Shown here in pieces: positions 27,774-38,031 of a stretch of 64,000 nucleotides of DNA. How positions within the stretch are numbered: the first letter of the stretch is position 1; each line of letters opens with the position of its first letter. A program made the translations under genes and the position numbers. The DNA is from Sporocytophaga sp. Lineage in GTDB: Bacteria; Bacteroidota; Bacteroidia; Cytophagales; Cytophagaceae. Location of the stretch: positions 124,001 through 188,000 of the forward strand of contig NZ_JAGHZZ010000009.1 of NCBI RefSeq assembly GCF_017745095.1. Direction: 5' to 3'. The notes beneath the pieces were generated by a model, which saw only the letters and a program-made list of their open reading frames with translations, did no database searches and was not told the DNA's origin.

Positions 27774-28370
27774 TTATGCTGTTTTAAGCGCTTGTTTAAT
27801 TAAATTTTCCAAAGAGATATTATCTCCCTCTTTTTTTATAATGCTATCAATACTCTTTTCAGCAACATTTTTAGCGATGCCTAATGTAATGAGTGCGGAT
27901 AACGCTTCACCTCGGATTAAATTGTGTGAAGATTTTGTTAAGTTCAATAAAGCATCGTTTCCAACTGGTTCTTTTTTGATTTTATCTTTTAATTCCAGTA
28001 CTATTCGCTGGGCAGTTTTAAGACCTATTCCTTTTATTGACTGTATTGTCCGAACATCTTCCTGCACTATGGCTCTGCTTAATTCTTCTGCATTTAATGA
28101 AGAGATAATCATCATGGCAGTTCCAGGTCCTACACCAGAAATAGATATCAGGTCAAGAAAAATCTTTTTCTCTGCAATGTGAAAAAAACCAAAAAGTGTA
28201 TGAGCATCTTCTTTAATATGTAAATAAGTATGAAGTTTAACCTTTTCTTCATCTTTAATTAAAGAATAAGTTTGCAGAGAAATTCTGATCTGGTAACCAA
28301 TACCGTTAGTTTCAATTATTACAAAGAATGGGTCTTTGAACGCTAATTTTCCCTCTATATATGCGATCAT
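27774..28370 (-). CDS. ruvA: Holliday junction branch migration protein RuvA
   Basis: RuvA binds four-way DNA junctions as a tetramer and loads RuvB for branch migration. The OB-fold start [14 protein letters not shown], the helix-hairpin-helix pair (FLDLISISGVGPGTAM and IKGIGLKTAQRIVLEL) and the C-terminal RuvB-contacting domain (about 145-198) are all present. Its start overlaps the maeB stop by four bases (ATGA), which implies translational coupling. RuvB is not in the window. Confidence 0.96.
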   Translation of the reverse strand: MIAYIEGKLAFKDPFFVIIETNGIGYQIRISLQTYSLIKDEEKVKLHTYLHIKEDAHTLFGFFHIAEKKIFLDLISISGVGPGTAMMIISSLNAEELSRAIVQEDVRTIQSIKGIGLKTAQRIVLELKDKIKKEPVGNDALLNLTKSSHNLIRGEALSALITLGIAKNVAEKSIDSIIKKEGDNISLENLIKQALKTA

Positions 28371-30646
28371 ATTTGCTGATTAATTGTATGGTTCTGAGTA
28401 TCTACCACAGCTATAGCTGCCATATTTACTATTTCTCTGATAGAGCTGCCAAGCTGAAGTATGTGAACAGGTTTTCTCATTCCCATTAATATTGGCCCGA
28501 TAGTCTCAGCTTCTCCAATTTCCTGGAGAAGTTTATAGCAAATATTTCCAGCAGCCAGGTCGGGGAATATAAAAGTATTTGCACCTTCCTGAGCAAGAGC
28601 ACTAAACGGATAATTTTCCTGTTGAAGTTTCGTGTTCAATGCGATATTTGCCTGAATGTCTCCCTCTATAACGAGCTCCGGGAACTTTTCTTTTGCAATT
28701 CTTGTTGCGGTCGCAGATTTTTCTGGTACTATTCCTTTTGAAGATCCAAAATTCGAATAAGATAGCACAGCAATACGTGGCGTGAAATCAAAAAAACGGA
28801 CAGCATTGGCTGTTAATCCTATCAATTCAGCTAATTCTTCTGCATTCGGATTTTCATTAACTGTAGTATCAGCAAAAAAGTATGGTCCTTTTTTATTAAG
28901 AATGATATACATCCCAGCTACTTTTTTGGTACCTGGAGCTACGCCAATCACTTGCAGAGCAGGTTTAATAGAAGTAGCATAATCTTTGGTTAATCCTGTG
29001 ATGAAACAATCTGCCTCACCCTCGTCCACCAACATAGCTCCGAAATAATTTCTATCCCGCATCATCTTTTTGGCTTCTTCCGGAGTGATCCCCTTTCTTT
29101 GACGCTTTTTATAGAATTTTTCTCCAAAGCTATAGCGCTTCTCTCTTTCTTCAATCGGACTAATAATTTCACACCCAGTTAGATCAATCATATATTCATG
29201 ACTCATCTTCTTGATCTTCTCCTTATTGCCCAGTAATACAGGTATTCCGATACCTTCATCAACTATAGTTTGTGCAGCTTTAAGTATTTTGAAATGTTCG
29301 CCTTCTGCAAGTACAATCCTTTTAGGGTTTTGTCTGGCTCTGCTGAAGATACGGTTCATTAGTTTTTCATCCTTACCTATTTTCTGTAGTAGCTGATCGT
29401 GATATAAATCCCAATCAGTGATCTGACTCTGTGCTACTCCGGATTCCATAGCGGCTTTGGCCACAGCGGGGGATATAGTAGTGATAAGTCTTGGATCGAG
29501 CGGCTTAGGTATAAGATAAGTTTTGCCAAAAGAAATCTTTTCATCGCCATAGGCTTTGTTCACAATTTCCGGAACAGGTTCTTTGGCTAGATCTGCAATA
29601 GCTTTGACAGCTGCCAACTTCATGGCTTCATTGATGTCTGTTGCTCTAACGTCCATGGCTCCTCTGAAAATATAGGGAAACCCAAGAACATTATTTACCT
29701 GATTAGGAAAATCGGATCTACCTGTGGCTATAATGGCATCAGGTCTTGCCTCAAGCGCAGAAGCATAGTCTATTTCAGGTACTGGATTGGCTAATGCGAA
29801 GATAATAGGCTGCTTAGCCATTTTTTTCACCATCTCTTTGGTGAGAATATTACCAGCTGAAAGACCAATAAAAATATCAGCTCCTTCTATTGCCTGGTCA
29901 AGCGTGTATACATTTCTGTCTGTAGCAAACTGTGTTGTTACTGGATTCAGGTCGGTTCGGTCTTTTCTTAGAACACCGTTGACATCAAGCATGGTAATGT
30001 TTTCCAACTTTGCCCCGAGGTCCAGATAGATTTTTGTGCATGCAATGGCTGCAGCGCCAGCGCCACTAATGGTAAAGCGTACAGATTCTATTTTTTTATG
30101 AACAAGCTCAAGAGCATTAAGCAATGCAGCTCCAGAAATAATTGCCGTACCATGCTGATCGTCATGCATGATAGGTATATTCATTTGTTCACGAAGCTTT
30201 TTCTCTATCACAAAACATTCTGGAGCTTTGATATCTTCCAGATTGATACCTCCAAATGTAGGCTCAAGAGATTTTACTATTCTTACAAATTCATCTGGGT
30301 CTGTACTGTCTATTTCTATATCGAATACGTCAATGCCGGCGAATTTTTTAAACAAAACGCCTTTGCCTTCCATTACTGGCTTTGATGCGTCTGGTCCGAT
30401 ATTGCCTAGTCCAAGTACCGCGGTACCATTGGAAATTACCCCTACAAGATTTCCTTTTGCAGTGTATTTGTAAACCTCTTCTTTGTTCTGATGAATTTCT
30501 TTACAAGGCTCGGCCACACCAGGGGAGTAGGCCAGTGCAAGGTCGAGTTGAGAAGAGAGCATTTTGGTAGGTACTACTTCAATCTTTCCAGGCTGCCCTT
30601 GACTGTGATAGTTAAGAGCATCTTCTCTTCTTATATGAATAGCCAT
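28367..30646 (-). CDS. maeB: NADP-dependent malic enzyme with phosphotransacetylase-like C-terminal domain
   Basis: Cytosolic enzyme that decarboxylates malate to pyruvate with NADP reduction. About residues 1-430 form the malic enzyme with the N-terminal domain ([13 protein letters not shown]), the acidic metal-binding motif [14 protein letters not shown] and the nucleotide-binding [16 protein letters not shown]. About 440-759 is a phosphate acetyl/butyryl-transferase-like domain, thought to be regulatory (acetyl-CoA sensing) in the E. coli MaeB type. The length of 759 is standard for this fusion. It is the first gene of the ruvA-sprA operon. Confidence 0.94.
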   Translation of the reverse strand: MAIHIRREDALNYHSQGQPGKIEVVPTKMLSSQLDLALAYSPGVAEPCKEIHQNKEEVYKYTAKGNLVGVISNGTAVLGLGNIGPDASKPVMEGKGVLFKKFAGIDVFDIEIDSTDPDEFVRIVKSLEPTFGGINLEDIKAPECFVIEKKLREQMNIPIMHDDQHGTAIISGAALLNALELVHKKIESVRFTISGAGAAAIACTKIYLDLGAKLENITMLDVNGVLRKDRTDLNPVTTQFATDRNVYTLDQAIEGADIFIGLSAGNILTKEMVKKMAKQPIIFALANPVPEIDYASALEARPDAIIATGRSDFPNQVNNVLGFPYIFRGAMDVRATDINEAMKLAAVKAIADLAKEPVPEIVNKAYGDEKISFGKTYLIPKPLDPRLITTISPAVAKAAMESGVAQSQITDWDLYHDQLLQKIGKDEKLMNRIFSRARQNPKRIVLAEGEHFKILKAAQTIVDEGIGIPVLLGNKEKIKKMSHEYMIDLTGCEIISPIEEREKRYSFGEKFYKKRQRKGITPEEAKKMMRDRNYFGAMLVDEGEADCFITGLTKDYATSIKPALQVIGVAPGTKKVAGMYIILNKKGPYFFADTTVNENPNAEELAELIGLTANAVRFFDFTPRIAVLSYSNFGSSKGIVPEKSATATRIAKEKFPELVIEGDIQANIALNTKLQQENYPFSALAQEGANTFIFPDLAAGNICYKLLQEIGEAETIGPILMGMRKPVHILQLGSSIREIVNMAAIAVVDTQNHTINQQI

Positions 30647-30930
30647 AATCTTAGTAAATAATTCGGGTTAATTTTTTTAGAGAAGAATTAATTCATTAAA
30701 AAAATATAGGAAGTGCTTTGAACTGTATGCAAAAGAATTTTTGAATCTACTCGCGACAATCTGAATCTTCTGAATTTCTTAATTAGTAATCCCCTTTTAA
30801 AAATTTGTTTTATAAAGAGTAAAAATAACTAATAAATCTTAAAAAATTGTAAGTTTTATCTGTCGAGTTTCTCAGGAATAGGCTTAAAAATCAAAGTTTA
30901 AAGGAATAATAATATTGGATTGATAGAAAT
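30647..30930. other. Non-coding interval upstream of maeB
   Basis: The 351-base gap between maeB and the lytic transglycosylase gene holds the latter's terminator at its left-strand end and must hold the maeB operon promoter. No exact TTG/TAnnTTTG pair was found; nothing else is recognisable. Confidence 0.5.
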
Positions 30931-30975
30931 AAAAAAATGCTAAGTTTTAATTGTATTCTATTAAAACTTAGCATT
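30931..30975 (-). terminator. Terminator of the tatA-gatA-lytic transglycosylase operon
   Basis: A 16-bp perfect stem (30936-30951 with 30960-30975, aatgctaagttttaat and its complement) has an 8-base loop and is followed by a T run in the minus direction. It lies 22 bases after the stop. Confidence 0.85.
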
Positions 30976-30997
30976 CGACAATTTGTGTCTGAGCTCG

Positions 30998-32452
30998 TTA
31001 GCTCATTATTAATTTTTGTCCGACTTTGATTTCGTTAGACTTAAGATTATTCAATTTTTTTAGTTTTTCAACAGGTATGTTGTTGGATTTAGAAATAGTC
31101 CAAAGAGTGTCACCCGGCTGTACATAATATATCTTCTTTTGAGGAACATATTTCTTTTTACTTTCAGTATGCTTTGCCAATGTTGGCTTTTCCATTACCA
31201 ACCCACCTTTATAGATAGTAAGCTTTTGTCCGGACTTAATGCTTGAGCCTTTCAGCTTATTCCATTTTTTGAGGTCAGAAAGACTTACTTCATATTTATC
31301 CGCAATTTTAGAAAGTACATCACCTTTCTTTACTGTATAATAAACCTTTTTCTTTTGTGGTGTCGCAGATCCATGAGATTTATTTTCTGCGGGCTTTGTG
31401 CTCGCAAGCTGCACAGGTTGTTGTGCTAAATCATCATCAATTTCATCGCCAGCTCTTTTTGAGCTTTCATCCAGAATTGTCAGTTTATTCATCGCAAAAT
31501 ATTCAGATTTATCTGAAGGTATTCTGACATGAAAAGGATAATTATCTGGAATATAATTTCTTTTTATAGCAGGATTCATTTTAATGAACTCGTCTTTGCA
31601 GATATTCAGCTGCTCACAGAACATATCAAGATTTACATATTGATTAATGTGTACTGTATCGAAGCGAATCGGATATTCCAGAGAGTCTGCGAAGATATTA
31701 TGATCCTGCATGTGATTCATTGTGTAGGTTAGGGCTACGAACTGAGGAACATACCCTCTGGTTTCCTGAGGGAGGAAGTTATAAATTTCCCAGAAAGTAT
31801 CCTTATATCCTGATTTTCTTATAGCTTTTCTGACATTACCAGGGCCACAGTTATAAGACGCAAGGGCTAATTCCCAGTCATCAAAAATATTGTAAAGGTC
31901 TTTAAGATATTTGCAGGCAGCTTCTGTTGATTTGTAGGGATCAAGTCTTTCATCTACATACTGATCCTGTTTCAGTTTATAGATTTTACCAGTGCTTGGC
32001 ATAAACTGCCATAGACCTGCTGCTCCTGCTCTTGATATTGCTTTAGGATTAAGCCCAGATTCTACAATCGCCAGGTATTTTAGTTCCTGAGGCATATTGT
32101 GTCTTTTTAGAGCTTCTTCAAAAATTTCGAAATATAGACGTTTTCTGCGTTCCATTACGACAGAATAGTGTCTGTTACGAACAGTGAAATAATCAATGAA
32201 ACCTCTAATTTTTTTATTAAAGGTTAGTTTTACATTTTTTTCAAGACATTTTAATCTGTCTGCAATCAACTCATCCGGAACTTCAGGAATACTGTCGGCA
32301 ACTGCCACTGTTGTTTCCTCAGGTTGAGGTGCAACATTGGTAGTTGTATCTTGTTCAGCTGAAAACTGTCCATAAGAAACAGTTGACAGTAACGTGCAAA
32401 CAACAAGGATTAACCCCTTTAACTTTCCAGACTTGTTGAATAATTTTTCCAT
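30998..32452 (-). CDS. Membrane-bound lytic transglycosylase with two LysM domains (MltD-like)
   Basis: A periplasmic peptidoglycan lyase: it cleaves the MurNAc-GlcNAc bond with 1,6-anhydro product formation. A signal peptide (about 1-29) precedes the SLT domain with catalytic Glu131 in AIVESGLNPKA, the AGLWQFMPSTG motif and LALASYNCGPGNV. Two LysM modules follow (about 370-415 and 440-484; VKKGDVLSKIADKY and VQPGDTLWTISKSN) that bind glycan strands. Usual MltD order and length. It is the last gene of the tatA-gatA operon (one-base gap to gatA), and a strong terminator follows. Confidence 0.94.
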   Translation of the reverse strand: MEKLFNKSGKLKGLILVVCTLLSTVSYGQFSAEQDTTTNVAPQPEETTVAVADSIPEVPDELIADRLKCLEKNVKLTFNKKIRGFIDYFTVRNRHYSVVMERRKRLYFEIFEEALKRHNMPQELKYLAIVESGLNPKAISRAGAAGLWQFMPSTGKIYKLKQDQYVDERLDPYKSTEAACKYLKDLYNIFDDWELALASYNCGPGNVRKAIRKSGYKDTFWEIYNFLPQETRGYVPQFVALTYTMNHMQDHNIFADSLEYPIRFDTVHINQYVNLDMFCEQLNICKDEFIKMNPAIKRNYIPDNYPFHVRIPSDKSEYFAMNKLTILDESSKRAGDEIDDDLAQQPVQLASTKPAENKSHGSATPQKKKVYYTVKKGDVLSKIADKYEVSLSDLKKWNKLKGSSIKSGQKLTIYKGGLVMEKPTLAKHTESKKKYVPQKKIYYVQPGDTLWTISKSNNIPVEKLKKLNNLKSNEIKVGQKLIMS

Positions 32453-32453
32453 A

Positions 32454-33878
32454 TTAATTTTTGCTAGTTAAGTATTTGGAGAAAGCTAGTAAGCTGCTTT
32501 CTTCAAATGCTTTTGTCATGATCTGAATACCGATCGGCAAGCCTTGACTGTCGTTTCCGGCAGGCACGGAGATTGCAGGAATTCCTGAGAGGTTCGCCTG
32601 AACGGTAAAGACATCGGCGAGGTACATTGAGATGGGATCTTCTGTTTTCTCTCCTATCTTAAACGCTGTAGTAGGAGTAGTTGGTATAACCAGAAAGTCA
32701 ACATCTGAAAGTATTTTTTCAGTTTGTTCCTTGATCAGTCTTCTGACCTTTTGCGCTTTGGTATAGTACGCATCATAATAACCCGCACTCAGCACAAAAG
32801 TTCCAAGCATGATTCTTCTCTTTACTTCTGCTCCGAAGGCTTCTGACCTTGTCTTTTTGTACAAGCTTTGCAAATCAGTGGCTTCTGAACTTCTGTAACC
32901 GTATTTTACGCCATCATATCTGGAAAGGTTGGAACTAGCTTCAGCAGTTGTAAGGATGTAATAGGTAGGAAGAATGTATTCCAGCAACGAAAATTCAACG
33001 GGTTTTACAGTATGTCCCTCTTTTTCAAGGGTTGTTAAAATGTCCTGGGTTTTTTTACGGATCTCTTCGTTTACTCCTGGGCTTTCGACGGATTCCTTCA
33101 AATATCCGATCTTTACTTTTTTACCAAAGTCAAGCGACTTGGAATAAGCCGGAACTTCTTTATGTGAAACCGTACTATCAAAATTATCAGGACCTGCCAT
33201 GATTTCCAGTAAAAGAGCTGCGTCTTCTACTGATCTTGAGATGATACCTATAGTGTCGAAAGACGAAGAATAAGCAATTAGACCGTATCTAGAGATACGT
33301 GAATAGGTAGGTTTTAACCCATATATACCACAGAAAGCTGCAGGTTGTCTAACTGAACCACCTGTATCAGATCCAAGAGAAGCAAGACAAAGGTCTGCTT
33401 GTACTGCTACTGCAGATCCCCCGGAAGATCCTCCTGGCACTCTGGTGGTATCCGCTTCATTTAAGGAAGGGCCGAATGCAGAATTTTCATTGGAAGACCC
33501 CATTGCAAACTCGTCGCAGTTTTGCCTTCCAATGATAATTGCATCCTCATCAATAATTCTTTGAACTGCAGTTCCGCTAAACTGAGAAATAAAACCAGAC
33601 AAAATTTTACCGGAAGCCTGAAGTCCATGATTTTTATGACATAGAACATCTTTTATTCCGATAACCATTCCTGCAAGTTTCCCTGCTTTGCCTTCTTTTA
33701 TTTTCTGATCAACTTCGCTTGCTTTGGCTAATGCTTCTGTTTCATAAACTTCCAGATAAGCATTTAGGTGAGCTTTTTTCTTGATATTATCTAAGTAATA
33801 TTCTGTAAGCGATCTGCATGAAATCAGTCCTTTGCTAAGGTCTGAACGCACTTCTTCTAAAGAATTATATCTTTTCAA
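32454..33878 (-). CDS. gatA: Asp/Glu-tRNA amidotransferase subunit A
   Basis: GatA supplies ammonia from glutamine so that GatB can convert Glu-tRNA(Gln) or Asp-tRNA(Asn) to the amidated form in the cytosol. The amidase-signature triad is complete: Lys76 (GIKDV), cis-Ser151 (GGSSGGS) and nucleophile Ser175 (SDTGGSVRQPA), with the spacing of known GatA proteins. At 474 residues it has normal length. It lies 19 bases after tatA; gatB and gatC are not in the window. Confidence 0.95.
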   Translation of the reverse strand: MKRYNSLEEVRSDLSKGLISCRSLTEYYLDNIKKKAHLNAYLEVYETEALAKASEVDQKIKEGKAGKLAGMVIGIKDVLCHKNHGLQASGKILSGFISQFSGTAVQRIIDEDAIIIGRQNCDEFAMGSSNENSAFGPSLNEADTTRVPGGSSGGSAVAVQADLCLASLGSDTGGSVRQPAAFCGIYGLKPTYSRISRYGLIAYSSSFDTIGIISRSVEDAALLLEIMAGPDNFDSTVSHKEVPAYSKSLDFGKKVKIGYLKESVESPGVNEEIRKKTQDILTTLEKEGHTVKPVEFSLLEYILPTYYILTTAEASSNLSRYDGVKYGYRSSEATDLQSLYKKTRSEAFGAEVKRRIMLGTFVLSAGYYDAYYTKAQKVRRLIKEQTEKILSDVDFLVIPTTPTTAFKIGEKTEDPISMYLADVFTVQANLSGIPAISVPAGNDSQGLPIGIQIMTKAFEESSLLAFSKYLTSKN

Positions 33879-33897
33879 GTCCCCTCTAATTATTGGT

Positions 33898-34101
33898 TTA
33901 TTTTTTATCCTCTTTTGCGCCTTCTTCGATTTCGTTTTTGATTTCTTTGGTGGCGTCTTTAAATTCTCTGATACCTCTTCCTACTCCTCTTGCAAGTTCA
34001 GGGATTTTCTTGGCACCAAACAATAATATTACTACGGTAAGGATAAGAAATACTTCCCAGCCTCCCATATTTGGAAGAAATAAGAACATTGAATAAGCCA
34101 T
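33898..34101 (-). CDS. tatA: Sec-independent translocase subunit TatA/E
   Basis: A 67-residue protein with a single N-terminal membrane helix (about 14-31), the conserved [16 protein letters not shown] hinge and amphipathic helix, and a charged C-terminal tail (Lys/Glu-rich). TatA forms the pore-like assembly for export of folded twin-arginine proteins. It is first in an operon with gatA and the lytic transglycosylase gene, behind a well-matched promoter. No tatC is nearby. Confidence 0.93.
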   Translation of the reverse strand: MAYSMFLFLPNMGGWEVFLILTVVILLFGAKKIPELARGVGRGIREFKDATKEIKNEIEEGAKEDKK

Positions 34102-34139
34102 TTTCTTAGATATTTATATAAAATATTAAATAATTTAAA

Positions 34140-34170
34140 CAAAGATAGGTAATAAACTGCAGGCCGCAAA
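34140..34170 (-). promoter_or_regulatory. Bacteroidota-type promoter of the tatA operon
   Basis: On the minus strand TTTG (34170-34167), 19 bases, then TATCTTTG (34147-34140): the same elements, spacing and -7 octamer as the tRNA-Phe promoter. The transcript would start near 34134, giving a leader of about 32 bases. Confidence 0.72.
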
Positions 34171-34295
34171 ACCCAAATCCGGAAGGTTGGTGTTGAAATG
34201 TGGAAAACTTTCCTTGTAAGCTACTTTTAGTGAGTTAATTATAAATTTGCCTGACTTTCTTCCCGAGATTTTTAATTACAATTTAATTGGCTGAT

Positions 34296-35561
34296 TTATT
34301 TAATGTATAGCCATTTTTCAGGATCTAATTTTTCATTGTTTTTCCAGATCTGGAATTGCAGTTCGGAAACGTCATTTTTGTCTGTATAAATATATCCCAG
34401 TGGAGATTTAGCGTCTATTTCCTGCCCTGTTTTAACAAGTACTGTTTTTAGCTTTGCGTAGACAGAAAAATAGTCTCCATGCTGCACCATTACCACATAA
34501 TTCATTCCTGGTACTTCAGCCACTGCAATTACTTTTCCTCTGAATACACTTCTAACCTGTTCATCTTTCAAAGTTTGAATGTCTACACCCAGATTTTCTA
34601 CATAAACTCCTTTTAAAACTGGATGAGGTTGTTTTCCAAAATGATGGGAAACACTGCCATGAACTACAGGCCAAGGCAGCTTAGCCATATTGCCAGCAAA
34701 GGAATTGGATAAATTATTTGCTTCAGGGGTCAGATTCGGTGATACATGGGCACTTTTGCTATTTGACCTTCCTGAATGCTTATCTTTTTCTTCACGCTCT
34801 TTAGCTTCCTTAGCTGCTTTGGCAGCCTCTCGTTCTGCTTTTTCTCTTTCTTCTTTAATTAAGTCGGTAATGAGTTTTTCAAGTTTTCTGATAGATTTTT
34901 TTCTATTCTCAAGTTCTTTAATCAGCTCTTTTTCCTTGTTGCTTAATTCTTTTACAACTTCATTTTGCTGAACTTTTAACTCTTCAAGATTTCTAGTCTC
35001 TGTAGTCTTATTGTCAATAAGTGCCTGCTTTTCTCTCTTCTTTTGCTCCAATCTCCTTTTTTGTTTTGCCAAAGAAGCTTTTACTTTTTCTATTACTTCA
35101 ACCTGACTTTTTCTCGCTTCGGAATACTGTCTGAAATATTTTATTCTTTGAAGCATTTGGTTGAATGATTCAGAAGCAAAAATAAATGTCAGTTTATCAT
35201 AATAGTTATTGACTTTTGAAGCGGTGTAAATCATTTCCGCATATTCATCTTTCAATACTTCGATATCACTTTCCAAGGCAGCAATAAAGTCTTCGGTCTC
35301 AAGGATGTCCTGGTCAAGTAATTCAATTTCTTTTGTTATTGAATTGATCAGAGCGTTTCTTGCACTGATTTGCTGATTGAGTGCAGAAAGTTGTCCGAGT
35401 GTAGCTTCTTTTTTTGATTTTGTTTCCTGTAAAATCCTGTGAGCTTCTTGAATTTTTCTCAGATTTTCTTCTTTTTCTTTTTCAAGTTGCGATTTGCTTT
35501 TTTGTGCGAAAGCAACAAGTGAGGTAAGTAAAAGAAGTAAAAAAATACTAACGGTTTTCAA
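34296..35561 (-). CDS. EnvC-like murein hydrolase activator (coiled coil plus degenerate LytM domain)
   Basis: A periplasmic protein that by analogy with E. coli EnvC activates amidases for septal peptidoglycan splitting. I chose the TTG at 35561, which gives a clean signal peptide (KTVSIFLLLLLTSLVAFAQ) and 421 residues; the longest frame to 35657 would prepend 32 residues overlapping the upstream gene. Residues about 22-270 are a long coiled coil rich in Lys/Glu; a Ser/Asn linker follows, then an M23/LytM domain (about 310-421). The zinc ligands are altered: the usual HxxxD is ENLGVD and the HxH-type YAHL is YAKL, so it is probably not a peptidase but an activator. It overlaps the DUF4292 gene by 14 bases. 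Confidence 0.88.
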   Translation of the reverse strand: MKTVSIFLLLLLTSLVAFAQKSKSQLEKEKEENLRKIQEAHRILQETKSKKEATLGQLSALNQQISARNALINSITKEIELLDQDILETEDFIAALESDIEVLKDEYAEMIYTASKVNNYYDKLTFIFASESFNQMLQRIKYFRQYSEARKSQVEVIEKVKASLAKQKRRLEQKKREKQALIDNKTTETRNLEELKVQQNEVVKELSNKEKELIKELENRKKSIRKLEKLITDLIKEEREKAEREAAKAAKEAKEREEKDKHSGRSNSKSAHVSPNLTPEANNLSNSFAGNMAKLPWPVVHGSVSHHFGKQPHPVLKGVYVENLGVDIQTLKDEQVRSVFRGKVIAVAEVPGMNYVVMVQHGDYFSVYAKLKTVLVKTGQEIDAKSPLGYIYTDKNDVSELQFQIWKNNEKLDPEKWLYIK

Positions 35562-36315
35562 ATCTTTTGGGGACGTTAAACGGGAAACCGAGCTCTTTTT
35601 CAGGGAATTCCACTTTGGTGTAATCAGCGTCGATTGTAGTTTGAAGAACAGTCCCACCTTGCTTGTAATTTAAATTGACCGAAATCTTATTGGGAAAATT
35701 ATAATTATTTATCGGTGCAAAGTTATCATAATTTATGATGAGATGGTTATGATTTACCTTTTCAGTTAATTCAAGTTTTTTTAGAACCATGGAAACCAGT
35801 GAAATAAAGTTGGTTGCAATGAGGTCAGTTTTGTGTTGCTCTACGGTGCAAATACTTGTTTCTGTGGTTTTTATGATTTTATCGTGATGATCTCTTTTAA
35901 AAGGCATATTTCCCACTAAAAGCGCTTGTATAGTAGGAAGATTCATTGGCACATTGAATTTTTGACTTAAAAAAGATAAATCATAAGAGGAATACTTATT
36001 ATTAATTCTGTCTATCATATGGACAGAATCTTTAAGTATAAGGCAACGGGCAGCTTCAATACCAAGAGCAGGAGAAATGGAAAGCCAGACAATACTGTCT
36101 TTCTTCATTCTGATATTTACAGTAAAATGAAGATCCTGTTCATTGTCTTTAAAATCTACCTTTGCTTTAGCGGAAAAATAGTTGAAGTCGATTTCTTGAA
36201 CAGTAAGGTTAATTATTTCTTCCTGAGTCGCAGCCGTCGGCGTCAGATTTTTTTTGCAGGAAGAGAATATTAAAGTCAGGCCAAATAAGAAAAAGAGACT
36301 TTTAATATTATTCAT
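35548..36315 (-). CDS. DUF4292-like lipoprotein
   Basis: I chose the ATG at 36315 (255 residues) rather than 36363, because it exposes a lipoprotein signal (about 1-19, FSSCKK lipobox). The body begins with FNYFSAKAKVDF, then alternates short beta-strands (VNIRMKKDSIVWLSISPALGIEAARCL, positions about 60-86) and a VHMIDR segment. The pattern recalls half-barrel LolA/LolB/LppX lipid-binding folds, but that is an inference from strand pattern only. It is coupled on both sides: its start overlaps the TPR gene stop by 8 bases and its end overlaps the EnvC-like start. Likely an outer-membrane lipoprotein of the envelope operon. Confidence 0.82.
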   Translation of the reverse strand: MNNIKSLFFLFGLTLIFSSCKKNLTPTAATQEEIINLTVQEIDFNYFSAKAKVDFKDNEQDLHFTVNIRMKKDSIVWLSISPALGIEAARCLILKDSVHMIDRINNKYSSYDLSFLSQKFNVPMNLPTIQALLVGNMPFKRDHHDKIIKTTETSICTVEQHKTDLIATNFISLVSMVLKKLELTEKVNHNHLIINYDNFAPINNYNFPNKISVNLNYKQGGTVLQTTIDADYTKVEFPEKELGFPFNVPKRFENR

Positions 36316-38023
36316 AAATTTTTTTGTCTCTAATTTTCTTGTCAATAAACTCGCTTGTTTCACCTGCGACTTTGGCTTTTTGCCAATATTCTAATGCTTT
36401 TTCTTTGTCTCCAAGCTGATAAAGTACATCTCCATAATGCTCGAAAATGGTACCGTTAGTTGAGCTTAGTGCAGCCTTTTCAAGGTATATTTTAGCATTT
36501 GGATAATCTTTCAGGATATATAATACCCACCCGAATGTATCCAGGAAAGTAGGTTCAGAAGGATATTCTTTTATTAACCTTTCACACAATGTTTTTGCAT
36601 GGTCCAGCTTATCTTTTCTTAAAGAAAGAAAATAACTGTAGTTGTTCAGTACATGTGCGTTTTTACTGTCAAACTTCAGAACTTCTTCATATGCATCGTC
36701 GGACTTTTGAAATTCTTTTGCTCCATTATAGGCATCACCTAGTTGCATGAGAAATTGAAGTTTCAGCTCATTGTTTGATGATGAAAGTTTTTTACCCTCT
36801 TCTAGCGCTTCAATTGCTCTGTTATAATTGCTTTTCATCAAATAGGCACCTCCATTGTATAGCCAAAGTATAGCCTGATTTGGGAATATCTCCAATGCCT
36901 GTTCAGAATGTTTGATCAAGCTGTCACGATGATTAAGGTCAGAGTCTAACATCAGGATCTGATTCCAAAGATTAAAATTATTTGGATTCAGATTTTTAGA
37001 CTGGGTGTAATTCAGAAGGGCTTTTTCTTTATTACCAGCAATAAAATAAACATCGCCACTTGCACCATATGCTGCAGCATCAGTAGGATGTACTTTCTTC
37101 AAATCTTCACAAAGAGATATTAACTGGTCTTGAGGTAATTTATCTGATGGAAGTTTTTTAAGATCTTCAAGCAATGTGATTTTGGAGGTAATGTCCACTT
37201 CAGGGTTTTGAAATGCCTTGGACACAGCTTTGAGAGACTTGTCATATTCACCCTGATTTTTATAATAATCTGCTAAGGCAATCCAGGCATATCCGTTATC
37301 TGGTTCTTCTTTCACCAGAGTCTCTAATATAGCGAGACCTTCTTTTTCCTTATTGTTAGAGTAGAGAATTTCAGCCTGTCTTATTTTAAACTCGCTTTCC
37401 TCGGGATATGCATTAATAAGACTTTCTCCCTCGGCTATAGCTTCTTTAAGTTTATTGCCCTGAAGGAAGATAAGTTGTTTTTGTTTACTTACTTCAGGAG
37501 TTTTTCCAAAGTAAGATTCAATTTTGTCGTATATCTTTATTGCTTCCTCTACATTATTTGTATAGAGATAAAGAGCTGCAAGGTCAAAAAGATAATCCTC
37601 TGTGTCCGGAACTTCAGCCAGAAGTTTTTTTATTACTTTAAGAGCTTCCGGATAGTCCTGTTTTTTCTCATAGATCTCGCCCAAAAGAAGATAGTAGTAC
37701 TTGTTCTTTGGGTCTTGTTTTAAAGATTTTTGAGCATAGTTGATTGCTTGGTCGTACTTGTCTTGCTGAAGTGCAAGCTTACCTAGCATGTAATTGATAC
37801 CGGAGTTTTCCGGATTTATTTCATAGGCTTTCTGAAAATTGCTGAGGGCATCAGCGTAGTTATTTAAAACATACAGCTTCATGCCCTCAGTAAAATAGCC
37901 TTCTGCAATCAGATATTTCTCCTTTTTGTCTGCTTTGGATTTTTTTTGGCTAAAACCCTCTTGAACTGACAATAAGTAAAATAGAAAAAATGGTATTGCA
38001 AAAGTAACAAGTAATCTTTTCAT
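36308..38023 (-). CDS. Exported TPR protein
   Basis: A signal peptide (about 1-25) is followed by roughly 14 TPR repeats covering most of 571 residues; typical units are AEGYFTEGMKLYVLNNYADALSNF and INYMLGKLALQQDKYDQAINYAQK (each about 34 residues). TPR arrays are protein-docking scaffolds. The context (nucleotidyltransferase upstream, DUF4292 lipoprotein and EnvC-like factor downstream, with tight spacing) suggests a periplasmic or outer-membrane assembly role. No catalytic domain is seen. Confidence 0.88.
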   Translation of the reverse strand: MKRLLVTFAIPFFLFYLLSVQEGFSQKKSKADKKEKYLIAEGYFTEGMKLYVLNNYADALSNFQKAYEINPENSGINYMLGKLALQQDKYDQAINYAQKSLKQDPKNKYYYLLLGEIYEKKQDYPEALKVIKKLLAEVPDTEDYLFDLAALYLYTNNVEEAIKIYDKIESYFGKTPEVSKQKQLIFLQGNKLKEAIAEGESLINAYPEESEFKIRQAEILYSNNKEKEGLAILETLVKEEPDNGYAWIALADYYKNQGEYDKSLKAVSKAFQNPEVDITSKITLLEDLKKLPSDKLPQDQLISLCEDLKKVHPTDAAAYGASGDVYFIAGNKEKALLNYTQSKNLNPNNFNLWNQILMLDSDLNHRDSLIKHSEQALEIFPNQAILWLYNGGAYLMKSNYNRAIEALEEGKKLSSSNNELKLQFLMQLGDAYNGAKEFQKSDDAYEEVLKFDSKNAHVLNNYSYFLSLRKDKLDHAKTLCERLIKEYPSEPTFLDTFGWVLYILKDYPNAKIYLEKAALSSTNGTIFEHYGDVLYQLGDKEKALEYWQKAKVAGETSEFIDKKIRDKKIYE

Positions 38024-38031
38024 AAATAATA

